64,000 nt of DNA from JABSQH01 sp039177505 (lineage in GTDB: Bacteria > Actinomycetota > Acidimicrobiia > Acidimicrobiales > Ilumatobacteraceae). Both the position numbers and the translations under genes were made by a program. The stretch is from assembly GCA_039177505.1 (NCBI GenBank), contig JBCDFR010000002.1, positions 62,001-126,000 of the forward strand. Direction: 5' to 3'. Under the pieces are notes generated by a model. That model did no database searches. It was given only the letters and a program-made list of their open reading frames with translations, and was not told the origin of the DNA. Positions 8,251-17,274 of the stretch are shown one piece after another. Positions within the stretch are counted from its first letter, which is position 1. Each line of letters starts with the position of its first letter.

Positions 8251-8267
8251 CCGACCGTTCGGTCAGT
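8246..8267. promoter_or_regulatory. TetR-type palindromic operator
   Basis: A perfect inverted repeat with 9-bp arms, ACTGACCGA and TCGGTCAGT, separated by CCGT. It covers the stop codon of the exporter gene and ends 11 bp before the GTG of the TetR gene. Size, symmetry and position match operators of TetR-family repressors, many of which bind motifs built on GACCG...CGGTC. Autoregulation and control of the downstream dioxygenase and dehydrogenase genes are inferred. Confidence 0.75.
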
Positions 8268-8278
8268 ACGATGATGCC

Positions 8279-8803
8279 GTGCACGCACGCATCATCGAAG
8301 TCGCAGGAACCCTCTTCGCCCGCCGCGGCATCGATGGTGTGTCGATCGCTGAGGTTGCGCTCGCCGCCGGCGTCTCCAAGGCCAACGTGATGCACCACTT
8401 CGGCTCCAAGGACCGGCTGTACGCCGCGTGTCTCGACGTGATCGACGCCCACTTGCACCGTGCGGTCGACGACGCGTCCGCCGGTACCGCACCGATCGCC
8501 GACCTGCGCAGCGCTCTGTCAGCATGGGCCCAGAGCCACCCCGACGACCTTCGCATCATGGCCTACGGACTGCTCCGGCTGCCCGACCGCGACGGTCGAT
8601 GGTCACTGGCCGATCCCGTCCACAGGATGGTCGCGCTCGTCGCTTCGACCGGCATGACTTCGAGTGCGGCCACCGACGTCGTGGTCGATCTACTCGGCGT
8701 CGTCACCTACCGGGAGATGGCCCGGCCCCTGGTCGACAACGAGGTTGCCGCCAGCGAGTTCGACACGAATCAACCCACGCACGTCCGTCAGGAGCTGCCT
8801 TGA
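8279..8803 (+). CDS. TetR/AcrR-family transcriptional regulator
   Basis: About 174 residues. The N-terminal 50 residues form a typical TetR DNA-binding domain: IIEVAGTLFARRGIDGVSI, then a helix-turn-helix ending in KANVMHHFGSKDRLY, where the family signature is usually YYHFGSK. The remaining residues form a ligand-binding helical domain without a recognised signature. A longer frame begins at a TTG at 8243, but that start would put the palindromic operator inside the gene, so I prefer the GTG at 8279. The stop overlaps the start of the PhyH gene by 1 bp, implying an operon. It is probably a repressor released by a substrate of the neighbouring enzymes or exporter. Confidence 0.88.
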   Translation: MHARIIEVAGTLFARRGIDGVSIAEVALAAGVSKANVMHHFGSKDRLYAACLDVIDAHLHRAVDDASAGTAPIADLRSALSAWAQSHPDDLRIMAYGLLRLPDRDGRWSLADPVHRMVALVASTGMTSSAATDVVVDLLGVVTYREMARPLVDNEVAASEFDTNQPTHVRQELP

Positions 8804-9705
8804 TGATCGACCAACACGCACCGGCCGAAGACTCCTCGACCGATGACCGCACCACCGCAAGCGCTGCCTACAGCAGCGCCGACCACGCGAAGAAGTACCG
8901 CTCGACCGCAGGCACTCAGCCACGTGCCGACCGCCAGCTGCTCGAGCGGTGCCTCGATGATCTCGAGCGAGACGGCTACACGATCGTCGAGAACGTGTTC
9001 GACACAGCGACGATCGAGACGCTCCGCAGAACAGTCGAGCCAATGTTCGTGCACGACGGGGGACGCAACGAGTTCGAGGGGTTCAACACGCGGCGGCTGT
9101 ATTCACCCCTCGACGACACAGACATGCTCGACCAGATCGTCGAGCATCCCGTGGCGCTGGGGCTGCTCGACGAACTCTTTGAGCCGAACTACCTGCTGTC
9201 ACAGCTCCAGGTCATCGACATCGCACCCGGCGAGGCGGCCCAAGGCCTGCACCCCGATGACGGCTTCTATCCGTGGCCGCGACCACGTCCGGCACTCGGC
9301 GCGGCCACGATCGTTGCGATCGACGAATTCACCGCGGACAACGGTGCCACCGTCGTGATTCCCGGCTCGCACCGCTGGGACGATCACTTTCCCACCGAGC
9401 GGGAACGGAGATCGGCCATCCCCGCCGTCATGCCCGCCGGTTCGATGCTGTTCTTCCTTGGCACGACCTGGCACGGCGGCGGAGCAAACCACACCGAGCA
9501 GTCGCGCATGTGCGTCACTGCGCAGTACTGCAGACCCTGGTGCCGACCACAGGAGAACTTCTCGCTCTCGGTCAGCGCCCGACGCGTCGCCAACTCATCC
9601 GAGCACATGCAGCGGCTGCTCGGCTACAGCATCCACCCTCCGTTCATGGGCTTCGTACGAGGCATGCACCCAAAACGCCTCCTCGAGCCGCACGCTGTGC
9701 GCTGA
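8803..9705 (+). CDS. Phytanoyl-CoA dioxygenase (PhyH) family protein
   Basis: A 300-residue Fe(II)/2-oxoglutarate-dependent oxygenase. The metal triad is visible: H150-P-D152 in LHPDDGFYPW and the distal H224 in TWHGGGANH, with the 2-oxoglutarate-binding arginine about eleven residues later (R235). PhyH proteins hydroxylate many small molecules and lipids; actinobacterial members often act in secondary or osmolyte metabolism. The first 50 residues are polar and low in complexity. The gene is translationally coupled to the TetR gene (TGATG). Together with the downstream dehydrogenase this suggests a short oxidative pathway, substrate unknown. Confidence 0.87.
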   Translation: MIDQHAPAEDSSTDDRTTASAAYSSADHAKKYRSTAGTQPRADRQLLERCLDDLERDGYTIVENVFDTATIETLRRTVEPMFVHDGGRNEFEGFNTRRLYSPLDDTDMLDQIVEHPVALGLLDELFEPNYLLSQLQVIDIAPGEAAQGLHPDDGFYPWPRPRPALGAATIVAIDEFTADNGATVVIPGSHRWDDHFPTERERRSAIPAVMPAGSMLFFLGTTWHGGGANHTEQSRMCVTAQYCRPWCRPQENFSLSVSARRVANSSEHMQRLLGYSIHPPFMGFVRGMHPKRLLEPHAVR

Positions 9706-9749
9706 CCGGCGCTCGCCGATCACCTCGGCTACTACGCGAGACTCCGACG

Positions 9750-10760
9750 ATGAGCACTCCCCCGCTGCGTTGGGGCATCGCCGGGACCGGTGGTATTGCC
9801 AAGGACATGGTGACTGCGCTGCGCACGATCACCGACACCCACACAATCGAGACCGTCGCCGTCGGCTCCCGCAGCTCGGCGAACGCTGCAGCGTTCGCCG
9901 AGCGTCACGGTATCGAGCGAGCCCACGGGTCGTACGAGGCGTTGTGGGCCGACCCGGACGTCGACGTGATCTACGTGGCGTCACCCCACAGCCACCACCA
10001 CCCGATGACCATCGCCGCCCTCGACGCCGGCAAGCATGTCGTGTGCGAAAAGGCGTTCTCGATCAACGCCGCCGAGGCACGCGAGATGACCGCGGCGGCG
10101 GAGCGCAACGATCGGTTCTTGATGGAGGCGATGTGGAGTTGGTTCATGCCCGCGTGGCACGACATCCAACGGCGCGTCGCCGACGGCGACATCGGCGACA
10201 TCATCACGATCGACGCCAATTTCGCGATCGATGTTCCCGATCCCGACGGCCGCCACCGGCGCATCGACCTGGCAGGCGGTGCGCTCCTCGACCTTGGCAT
10301 CTATCCTCTGGCGCTGGCACGGTTTCTGCTGGGCGAACCCAACCGCGTGCGCGCACTCGCCAACCTGACCGACCAGGGCGTCGATGCAACGCTCGGCGCA
10401 GTGCTCGGCTTTGAACGCTCCGTCGCCGTGTTGACCACATCACTCGAGGCGACCAGCGATCTCACCGCGACGATCGTCGGAACGGACGGAAGGATCGACA
10501 TCGACGCCCCGTTCTGGTTTCCTCAGCGATACACGCTGCGTCGAGGTGTCCAACGCCGCGACAACAACCCCGACGTCGAACCGGAGCACCACGTCCACCC
10601 CAACCGCGGGCTGGCCCACGAGGCCGAACACGCCATCGAACGAATCCGCGCCGGCGAACGACAGAGCGACATCGTGACGTGGGAGGCGACGATTGCCGGG
10701 ATGGAGCTGATGGACGAGATCCGGCGGCAGGTGGGCGTGATCTACCCGAGCGAGCGCTGA
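9750..10760 (+). CDS. Gfo/Idh/MocA family NAD(P)-dependent dehydrogenase
   Basis: 336 residues. The N-terminal Rossmann fold starts with WGIAGTGGIAKDM, followed by a YVASPHSHHHP segment and the CEKAFSIN motif that holds the catalytic-type lysine. The C-terminal domain has LDLGIYPLALA, placing it near the dimeric dihydrodiol dehydrogenase/glucose-fructose oxidoreductase branch. Substrates are sugars, polyols or cyclic diols oxidised with NAD(P). It lies 44 bp after the PhyH stop on the same strand. A hydroxylation-then-oxidation order with PhyH is plausible but inferred. Its 3' end overlaps the convergent gene by 19 bp. Confidence 0.88.
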   Translation: MSTPPLRWGIAGTGGIAKDMVTALRTITDTHTIETVAVGSRSSANAAAFAERHGIERAHGSYEALWADPDVDVIYVASPHSHHHPMTIAALDAGKHVVCEKAFSINAAEAREMTAAAERNDRFLMEAMWSWFMPAWHDIQRRVADGDIGDIITIDANFAIDVPDPDGRHRRIDLAGGALLDLGIYPLALARFLLGEPNRVRALANLTDQGVDATLGAVLGFERSVAVLTTSLEATSDLTATIVGTDGRIDIDAPFWFPQRYTLRRGVQRRDNNPDVEPEHHVHPNRGLAHEAEHAIERIRAGERQSDIVTWEATIAGMELMDEIRRQVGVIYPSER

Positions 10761-11098
10761 GCACCACTCGCAGTTCGACGATCGCCGTCCCAATACTCGA
10801 CGGTCTGTGCCGCCCAGAACACTCCCACCGGGATCAACTCGAAGGTCTCGAGCACGAGGATCTGGTGGCGCCACTGGTCGATGGGCACGCCGGCAGGCAC
10901 CACTGCGATCGCCATCAACGCTCCGACGAAGATGGGCTGCACCGGGGTGTAGTAGTAGGCGCCCAGGGAACCCTGCCAACAGTCGACTTGGAACCGTTCG
11001 AACACGACCGAAGCGAGCAGCGCCACGAGTACCACCACGATCGAGAGGCGCAGGTACCGATAAGTAGAGACGGCAAACGACACGTCCTGGCCCGACAT
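10742..11098 (-). CDS. Small integral membrane protein
   Basis: About 118 residues starting at the ATG at 11098, which is preceded by a GA-rich ribosome binding site. The frame is open upstream, but that part looks non-coding. Helix 1 covers LRLSIVVVLVALLASVVFE. A loop LGAYYYTPVQPIFVGALMA follows, matching a conserved loop in actinobacterial membrane proteins of unknown function (AYYYTPxxxxFVG). A third hydrophobic segment, PVGVFWAAQTVEYW, lies near the end. The function is unknown. It is convergent with the Gfo/Idh/MocA gene, and the two 3' ends overlap by 19 bp. Confidence 0.65.
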   Translation of the reverse strand: MSGQDVSFAVSTYRYLRLSIVVVLVALLASVVFERFQVDCWQGSLGAYYYTPVQPIFVGALMAIAVVPAGVPIDQWRHQILVLETFELIPVGVFWAAQTVEYWDGDRRTASGAQRSLG

Positions 11099-11219
11099 CA
11101 GGATCCCCTCTCCGCGTTCAGGCCAACGCGCACTGTAGTCGGCGACCCGCACGGCAACGGTCAGGCATCGGCGTCGCACCGGCGACGCACGACTCGATCT
11201 GATGGGTCACAATGGGGCG

Positions 11220-11897
11220 ATGTCGGACGACGCCCCCACTATTCAGACCGCACCGGACGGTCCGTACCTATTGCACGGACCGACGGTCATCCGCAGCGCC
11301 GAGTACGTCTATAGCGAGCACGGCGAACCGATGACGTTCTCGTTCGGCGACGGCAGCGCCGTCGACGACATGGTCGCCTTGTGTCGATGCGGCGAGTCGG
11401 CGAACCGGCCGTACTGCGACGGATCCCACCAGGCGAGCGAGTGGGATCCGAACGACGGCGATCCGGAGGGCACCTACGAGGAGCGCGCCCGCGACAAGGC
11501 CGGACCCGACGGCTCGAGCTACGCCATGCTCGACGACACCAAATTGTGCATGCACGCGGGGTTGTGTGGCACAGCTCGCCAGACCGTGTGGCAGATGTTG
11601 CCCGACACCGGCGACTCCGAAGTCCGCGGCACGGTCGCCCGGATGGTCGAGAAGTGTCCGTCCGGTCGGTTGACGAACGTGTTCGACGGCCGGGCGGTGG
11701 AGCAAGCGCTCCCGCAGGAAGTCAACGTAGTTCCCGGCGGCCCGCTGTGGGTCACCGGTGGCATCGCTGTGTCGCGCGCCGACGGCACCCAAATGGAGCG
11801 CCGGAACCGGGTGACGCTGTGCCGGTGCGGTGCGTCGGAGCGCAAGCCGTTGTGCGACGGCTCACACACGAAGATCGAATTCGAAGGACGCTCGTAA
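11220..11897 (+). CDS. Iron-sulfur protein with two CDGSH domains and a divergent ferredoxin core
   Basis: 225 residues with three probable metal sites in a row. Two CDGSH zinc-finger-like motifs (CRCG...CDGSH) lie at about residues 55-70 and 201-216; each has the three Cys and one His that bind a 2Fe-2S cluster. Between them is a CMHAGLC motif (C110, C116) with a later KCPSGRL (C146), the pattern of the divergent single-cluster 4Fe-4S family related to YjdI. CDGSH proteins take part in electron or Fe-S cluster transfer. The ATG at 11220 begins a polar leader; an in-frame ATG six codons earlier also exists. It stands alone, 12 bp from the convergent aspS stop. Confidence 0.85.
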   Translation: MSDDAPTIQTAPDGPYLLHGPTVIRSAEYVYSEHGEPMTFSFGDGSAVDDMVALCRCGESANRPYCDGSHQASEWDPNDGDPEGTYEERARDKAGPDGSSYAMLDDTKLCMHAGLCGTARQTVWQMLPDTGDSEVRGTVARMVEKCPSGRLTNVFDGRAVEQALPQEVNVVPGGPLWVTGGIAVSRADGTQMERRNRVTLCRCGASERKPLCDGSHTKIEFEGRS

Positions 11898-11909
11898 CAA
11901 CGAGCTTCG

Positions 11910-13694
11910 TCAGTCGACCCGCGGAAGCACTCTGATTCCGAGCTCTTCGAGAACCTTGGCGTCGACCGGCAGCGGGCTGTTGGTCAGCGGGTCGGCGCCG
12001 GACTGCGTCTTCGGATAGGCGATGATCTCGCGGATGTTCTCCTCACCGGCGAGGATGGCGACAAGCCGATCGAGTCCGTAGGCGAAGCCACCATGGGGTG
12101 GCGCGCCGTACTCGAAGGGGTTGAGAAAGAACCCGAATTTGCGCTCGGCTTCCTCGTCGGAGATGCCGAGCGCCTGGAACACCTGCCGTTGCAGCTCGGG
12201 TTCGTGGATTCGTATCGATCCGGAGCCCAGTTCCCACCCGTTGAGCACCAAGTCGTATGCCTTCGACCGCACCTCCAACGGCGCTGACTCGAGCAGTGCG
12301 ATGTCGTCGGGATGGGGCATCGTGAACGGGTGGTGACCCGGCTTGGGACGGCCGCTCTCCCGGTCGACGCCAACGAACAGTGGGAAGTCGACGACCCACA
12401 CGAAGCGATACGGACCCTCGTGGACCGGTGGCCGTCCGAGATCGTTGCGCAATTGACCCAGAACCTCACAGGTGGTCATCCACTCGTCGGCGACGATCAA
12501 GACAAGGTCGCCGATGTCGGCTGCGGTGCGTGCTCGCACCTCGTCCGCTTCGCCGTCGGAGAAGAACTTGGCCACCGGGCTCTCGAGGCCAGCCGCGCCC
12601 GCACCGTCGACGATCTTCAGCCACACCAGGCCCTTGGCACCGAGCGACTTTGCCCGGTCGGTCAACTTGTCGAGCTGGTTCCGGCCGTACTCCCCCGCCC
12701 CGCCAGGCACCCGAATGCCCTTGATCGCGCCGCCGTCGCCGGTCGCTCCGGCGAAAGCCTTGAACTCGGTCTCGGCGAACACGTCGGTCAACTCGACCAA
12801 CTCCATGTCGAACCGCAGGTCGGGCTTGTCGACGCCGAACCGATTCATCGCCTCATGCCACGTGATGCGCTCGATTTCGTCGATCTGCTCGCCGGTGACC
12901 GCTTCGACGGCCCCGAGTACCGACCGCGACACCGCGTCGAGCACATCGTCCTGCTCGACGAAGCTCATCTCCATGTCGAGCTGCATGAACTCGTATTGCC
13001 GGTCGGCACGCAGGTCTTCGTCGCGTAGACACCGAGCGATCTGGTAGTAGCGGTCAACCCCACCGACCATCAGCAACTGCTTGAACAGCTGCGGCGACTG
13101 CGGCAGGGCGTAGAACGAACCCTGCTCCTTGCGCGACGGCACCAGGAACTCACGGGCACCCTCGGGTGTCGACGGAACGAGCATCGGCGTTTCGACCTCG
13201 ACGAATCCCTGCTGATCCATCGACTGACGGATCGCCGCGTTCACGGTCGAGCGGACACGCAGGTTGCGTTGCATCCGCTCCCGGCGAAGATCGAGATAGC
13301 GGTACTGCAGGCGGATGTTCTCGTCGACGTCGTCGGCGCGAGCGTCGATCGGGAACGGCGGCGGCACCGCCTTGCGCAGGATCTCGACTTCGCAGTCGCC
13401 GATCTCGACCTGCCCGGTGGGCAGCGCGTCGTTGATGGTGCCTGCTGGACGCTCGCGTACAACACCGGTGATTCGCAGTACGTACTCGCTGCGCACGTCG
13501 ATGTCATCGTTGATGACGCACTGCACGATGCCGCTGTAGTCGCGCAGGTCGACGAACGCGAGGTGCTCCCCGTGCTCGCGCCGACGCCCCACCCATCCGG
13601 TGACGCTCACCGTCGCGCCGATGTCGGCCGGCCGCAGCTGCCCGCACAGGTGAGTGCGCATTGCGGTCGCCTGAGAAGAATCGGAGGTACTCAT
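11910..13694 (-). CDS. aspS: Aspartyl-tRNA synthetase
   Basis: 594 residues, the usual length of bacterial AspRS. An N-terminal OB-fold anticodon-binding domain (starting near VTGWVGRRREHG) leads into the class II core, with motif 2 around RYYQIARCLRDEDLRADR and motif 3 GGFAYGLDRLVAIL near the C-terminus. A GAD insertion domain of bacterial type lies between. It charges tRNA-Asp; whether it also charges tRNA-Asn depends on gatCAB elsewhere, which cannot be judged here. The ATG at 13694 overlaps the hisS stop by 4 bp, so hisS and aspS are probably translated together. Confidence 0.97.
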   Translation of the reverse strand: MSTSDSSQATAMRTHLCGQLRPADIGATVSVTGWVGRRREHGEHLAFVDLRDYSGIVQCVINDDIDVRSEYVLRITGVVRERPAGTINDALPTGQVEIGDCEVEILRKAVPPPFPIDARADDVDENIRLQYRYLDLRRERMQRNLRVRSTVNAAIRQSMDQQGFVEVETPMLVPSTPEGAREFLVPSRKEQGSFYALPQSPQLFKQLLMVGGVDRYYQIARCLRDEDLRADRQYEFMQLDMEMSFVEQDDVLDAVSRSVLGAVEAVTGEQIDEIERITWHEAMNRFGVDKPDLRFDMELVELTDVFAETEFKAFAGATGDGGAIKGIRVPGGAGEYGRNQLDKLTDRAKSLGAKGLVWLKIVDGAGAAGLESPVAKFFSDGEADEVRARTAADIGDLVLIVADEWMTTCEVLGQLRNDLGRPPVHEGPYRFVWVVDFPLFVGVDRESGRPKPGHHPFTMPHPDDIALLESAPLEVRSKAYDLVLNGWELGSGSIRIHEPELQRQVFQALGISDEEAERKFGFFLNPFEYGAPPHGGFAYGLDRLVAILAGEENIREIIAYPKTQSGADPLTNSPLPVDAKVLEELGIRVLPRVD

Positions 13695-15007
13695 GAAGAC
13701 GTGGATTCCCTGAGTTGGGCGGCGATCTCGCCGCGGGGGACAGTGCGTTGGTCGCCGCCAAACAGCGGCTTGAGTTGAACGGTGCCGGTCGCCACCTCGT
13801 CGGGACCGACGATCACCGCATGACGCGCATTGGAGCGGTTGGCCAGCTTCATCTGCGCTTTCATGCTGCGCCCGTCGAAGGCCCGGTCGACAGCGAGACC
13901 GGCCCTCCGGAGCTCAGTGCTCAGCGCAAGAGCCTGCGAGCCGTCGACGACGTCGACGACAAACGCGTCGAGCTGGCGTGGTGTGGCCGCAAAGACCCCT
14001 TCGTCATCGCACGCCAGCAGCGTTCGGTCGACACCGAGCGCGAACCCCACTCCAGGGGTTGGCGGGCCGCCGAGGTCCTCGACCAGACCGTCGTATCGCC
14101 CACCGCCACCGAGTGCGTTCTGGGCGGAGTCGAAGGTGCCACCTTGGAACTCGAAGATCGTCCGACGGTAATAGTCGAGGCCGCGCACCAGCTTCGGCTC
14201 GACGCGGTACGGCACTCCGATGGAGTCGAGGCCAGCGCAGACAGCAGCGAAGTGCGTCGTTGCCCCCTCGTCGTAGAAGTCGGCGATCGATGGCGCATCT
14301 GCGATCAACCGCTGGTCCTCGGCGCGCTTTGAGTCGAGGACGCGTAGCGGGTTCTTGGCGAGCGTCGCCCGGCTGGCGGCGCTCAGCGCCTCGCCCGCCG
14401 CAGTGAAGTGCTCCTCGAGCGCGGTGACGTAGCGGGCGCGATCTGCGGGTTCGCCCAGGCTGTTGACGATCAGGTCGACCTGACGCAGTCCGAGTGCGAC
14501 ATAGAAGTCCCATGCCAGCGCGATCACTTCGACATCGAGCAGCGGGTCGTCGACCCCGAGCACTTCGACGCCGACTTGTTCGAACTGGCGGTAGCGGCCG
14601 CGCTGGGCCTTCTCGTGACGGAAGTTGGGTCCCGAGTAGAACACCTTCCACGGTGGTGTGGGGCGGTGTTGGGCAAACGCCCGGCACGCACTGGCGGTCA
14701 CCTCCGGTCGAAGTGCCACGTGTCGATCGCCATGGTCGGTGAAGTCGTACATCTCCTTCGACACCACATCGGTGGCGTCACCGATTCGGACGAACACCCC
14801 GTAATCCTCGATCAACGGCGTGTTCACGCGCCCATACCCCGCCGACTCGACAATCTGGGCAAACACTGCGACGAGCTGTTCGAATCGGCCCGCCTCGGGC
14901 GGCAAGATGTCACGCATCCCTGGGCTGGTCTGGAACGTCGGCACGGCCGGCAAGGCTACCGGCGCGACCTCACCGGGCTCCTGGCGGTTCTGCGAGCACT
15001 GTTCCAT
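13691..15007 (-). CDS. hisS: Histidyl-tRNA synthetase
   Basis: 438 residues of class II HisRS. It opens with TFQTSPGMRDILPPEAGRF. Motif 2 includes the YSGPNFRHEKAQRGRYRQF region, and LVRGLDYYRRTIFEF is the histidine-binding loop. The C-terminal anticodon domain includes VIVGPDE. The first 24 residues are not conserved, so initiation could be later than the annotated ATG. It sits between rel and aspS on one strand. Rel-hisS-aspS order is common in actinobacteria and firmicutes. Confidence 0.96.
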   Translation of the reverse strand: MEQCSQNRQEPGEVAPVALPAVPTFQTSPGMRDILPPEAGRFEQLVAVFAQIVESAGYGRVNTPLIEDYGVFVRIGDATDVVSKEMYDFTDHGDRHVALRPEVTASACRAFAQHRPTPPWKVFYSGPNFRHEKAQRGRYRQFEQVGVEVLGVDDPLLDVEVIALAWDFYVALGLRQVDLIVNSLGEPADRARYVTALEEHFTAAGEALSAASRATLAKNPLRVLDSKRAEDQRLIADAPSIADFYDEGATTHFAAVCAGLDSIGVPYRVEPKLVRGLDYYRRTIFEFQGGTFDSAQNALGGGGRYDGLVEDLGGPPTPGVGFALGVDRTLLACDDEGVFAATPRQLDAFVVDVVDGSQALALSTELRRAGLAVDRAFDGRSMKAQMKLANRSNARHAVIVGPDEVATGTVQLKPLFGGDQRTVPRGEIAAQLRESTSS

Positions 15008-15036
15008 CGTCCCTGAGACGATAGAACGACACTCGG

Positions 15037-17274
15037 TCAGGCGACCGGGGTGGCCGCTCCGGGAAGCAGCCGGTACGCGTCGTAGACGGCGTCGATGCCC
15101 TTGATCGTTCGGATCACCGCATCGAGATGGCCAGGGTGCGCCAGCTCGAACTCAAAGCGCATCTTGGCAACCCGATCGGCGCCTGTTGTGGTCGTGCACG
15201 AAAGGATGTTCACGTGGTGGTCGACGAGCGCGGTCGCGACGTCACGCAACAACCGCGAGCGGTCGAGCGCGACCACTTCGACGCCGGCGACGAATGTCGC
15301 CCCCGACTGCTCTTCGCCGTCCCACTCGACGTCGATCATGCGCGTCGCCTGCTGCGTCATCAGCGCGGCCGCGTTGGCGCAGTCGCTGCGGTGCACGCTG
15401 ACGCCGCGACCACGAGTGACGAAACCGATGATCGGGTCGCCAGGCACCGGAGTACAGCAGTTCGCCAGGGTGACGAGCACATCGTCGAGCCCCTCCACAT
15501 GGACCCCGACCTTCCGCTGTCCAGCCTTACGCTCGCGGCGTGGGCGGTCAACCGTCGCCGGCAGCTGATCGGTGTCGTCCCCCGAACGCATGGCCCGGGC
15601 GATTCGTTGGGCCACCGAACGAGCGGACACGTGATGCTCACCGATCGCTGCGAGCAACGCATCCCGATCGGTGTAGCTGAGCTCGCCGATCACCGACTCG
15701 AGCTGCGGTGACTTCCACACCTGCTGTACCGGCAGGCCTTCGCGGCGCAACGCCGACGTGAGGTCGTCGCGACCCGACTCGATCTTGTCGAGTCGCCGTT
15801 CGCGGCTGAACCACTGGCGGATCTTGTTGCGCGCCCGCGGCGAGGCGACGAATGCCAACCAGTCCTGCGACGGTCCGGCCGTTTCCACCTTGGAAGTGAA
15901 GATCTCGACGTTGTCGCCGCTGGCGAGCACATGGTCGAGCGACACGAGCCGCCCATTGACCTTGGCACCGATGCACGAGTGGCCGATCTCGGTGTGCACG
16001 GCGTAGGCGAAGTCGACGGTCGTCGCCCCGACCGGCAGGGTGATCACGCGACCCTTCGGCGTGAAGACATACACCTCGTCTTGTTCGAGGTCGGTCTTCA
16101 GACTCTGCATGAACTGCGCCGGGTCGGACACCTCCTCTTGCCAATCGATGATCCGACTCAGCCAATCGACGTCGGCTGCGGTGGTCTGGCCGTCCTTGTA
16201 CGCCCAATGCGCCGCGACGCCCCACTCAGCTCGACGGTGCATTTCCTCGGTACGGATCTGCACCTCGATCGGCTTGCCGGCGGGGCCGATGACCGTGGTG
16301 TGCAAGCTCTGATACAGGTTGAACTTGGGCATCGCGATGTAGTCCTTAAACCGGCCGACCACCGGGCGCCACCGCCCGTGGATGCACCCGAGCGCGGCGT
16401 AACAGTCCTTCATCGAGTCGACGATCACCCGCACTGCGATCAGGTCGAAGATGTCGTCGAACTCGAGACCCTTCACGACCATCTTTTCGTAGATGCTCCA
16501 CAGGTGCTTGCCACGACCGGTGACCTCGGCTTCGATGCCGAGCTCATCGAGGCGAGCGCGCACATCGGCCAACGCCTTGGCCAGATACACCTCACGTTCC
16601 GGCGTGCGCGTGCTGACGAGGTGATCGAGTTCGGCGAACCGTTTGGGGTGCAGCGCTGCGAACGACAGATCCTCGAGATGCTGCTTGATCTCCTGCATCC
16701 CGAGGCGATGCGCCAAGGGAGCGTAGATGTCGAGCGTTTCCTGAGCGATGCGCTGCTGTTTCTCCATCGGCATCGCCGCGATCGTCCGCATATTGTGCAA
16801 GCGATCGGCGAGCTTGATCACCAGGACGCGTAGATCCTTGGCCATCGCCACGAGCATCTTGCGCATCGTGGCGGCCTGCTGTTCCTCGCGCGAGTCGAAG
16901 CGGATCCGTTCGAGTTTGGTGACGCCATCGACGATCGCCGCAACGTCGGAACCGAAACCACGGTCGACGTCGTCGAGGGTGATCTCGGTGTCCTCGACTG
17001 CATCGTGCAACAGCGCCGCCACGATCGACACGTCGTCAAGACCGATGTCGGCGACGATGTGGGCGACGGCGAGCGGGTGGTTGATGTAGCTCTCTCCGCT
17101 GCGGCGCATCTGGTTGTGGTGCGCCTCGGCCGCCACTCGGTACGCCCGGTTGATCGTCGACACCGGCGCCTTCGGGTGTCGACGCCGGTATGACGTGAGC
17201 AACGGTCCAAGCTCGTCGGCGGAGGTCGCCACTTGCTGGCGGCGCCATGGCAGTACGCGCGAGACCGTGGCCAT
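15037..17274 (-). CDS. rel: Bifunctional (p)ppGpp synthetase/hydrolase Rel
   Basis: A 745-residue long RelA/SpoT homologue. The HD hydrolase domain includes LLHDAVEDTEI and the KLADRLHNMRT helix. The synthetase domain follows, with YEKMVVKGLEFDDIFDL and the substrate loop around NLYQSLHTTVIGP. A TGS domain (YVFTPKGRVITLPVGAT), a zinc-finger/helical region with NCCTPVPGDPI, and a C-terminal ACT domain complete the layout. Intact HD and synthetase motifs suggest both activities. It makes and degrades the stringent-response alarmone at stalled ribosomes. The start overlaps the apt stop by 1 bp (TGATG), coupling purine salvage with alarmone metabolism, as in mycobacteria. Confidence 0.96.
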   Translation of the reverse strand: MATVSRVLPWRRQQVATSADELGPLLTSYRRRHPKAPVSTINRAYRVAAEAHHNQMRRSGESYINHPLAVAHIVADIGLDDVSIVAALLHDAVEDTEITLDDVDRGFGSDVAAIVDGVTKLERIRFDSREEQQAATMRKMLVAMAKDLRVLVIKLADRLHNMRTIAAMPMEKQQRIAQETLDIYAPLAHRLGMQEIKQHLEDLSFAALHPKRFAELDHLVSTRTPEREVYLAKALADVRARLDELGIEAEVTGRGKHLWSIYEKMVVKGLEFDDIFDLIAVRVIVDSMKDCYAALGCIHGRWRPVVGRFKDYIAMPKFNLYQSLHTTVIGPAGKPIEVQIRTEEMHRRAEWGVAAHWAYKDGQTTAADVDWLSRIIDWQEEVSDPAQFMQSLKTDLEQDEVYVFTPKGRVITLPVGATTVDFAYAVHTEIGHSCIGAKVNGRLVSLDHVLASGDNVEIFTSKVETAGPSQDWLAFVASPRARNKIRQWFSRERRLDKIESGRDDLTSALRREGLPVQQVWKSPQLESVIGELSYTDRDALLAAIGEHHVSARSVAQRIARAMRSGDDTDQLPATVDRPRRERKAGQRKVGVHVEGLDDVLVTLANCCTPVPGDPIIGFVTRGRGVSVHRSDCANAAALMTQQATRMIDVEWDGEEQSGATFVAGVEVVALDRSRLLRDVATALVDHHVNILSCTTTTGADRVAKMRFEFELAHPGHLDAVIRTIKGIDAVYDAYRLLPGAATPVA

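Noticed and set aside
8243..8278. TTG start for the TetR gene
   Set aside because: It lies within the palindromic operator and upstream of the conserved fold; the GTG at 8279 fits better.
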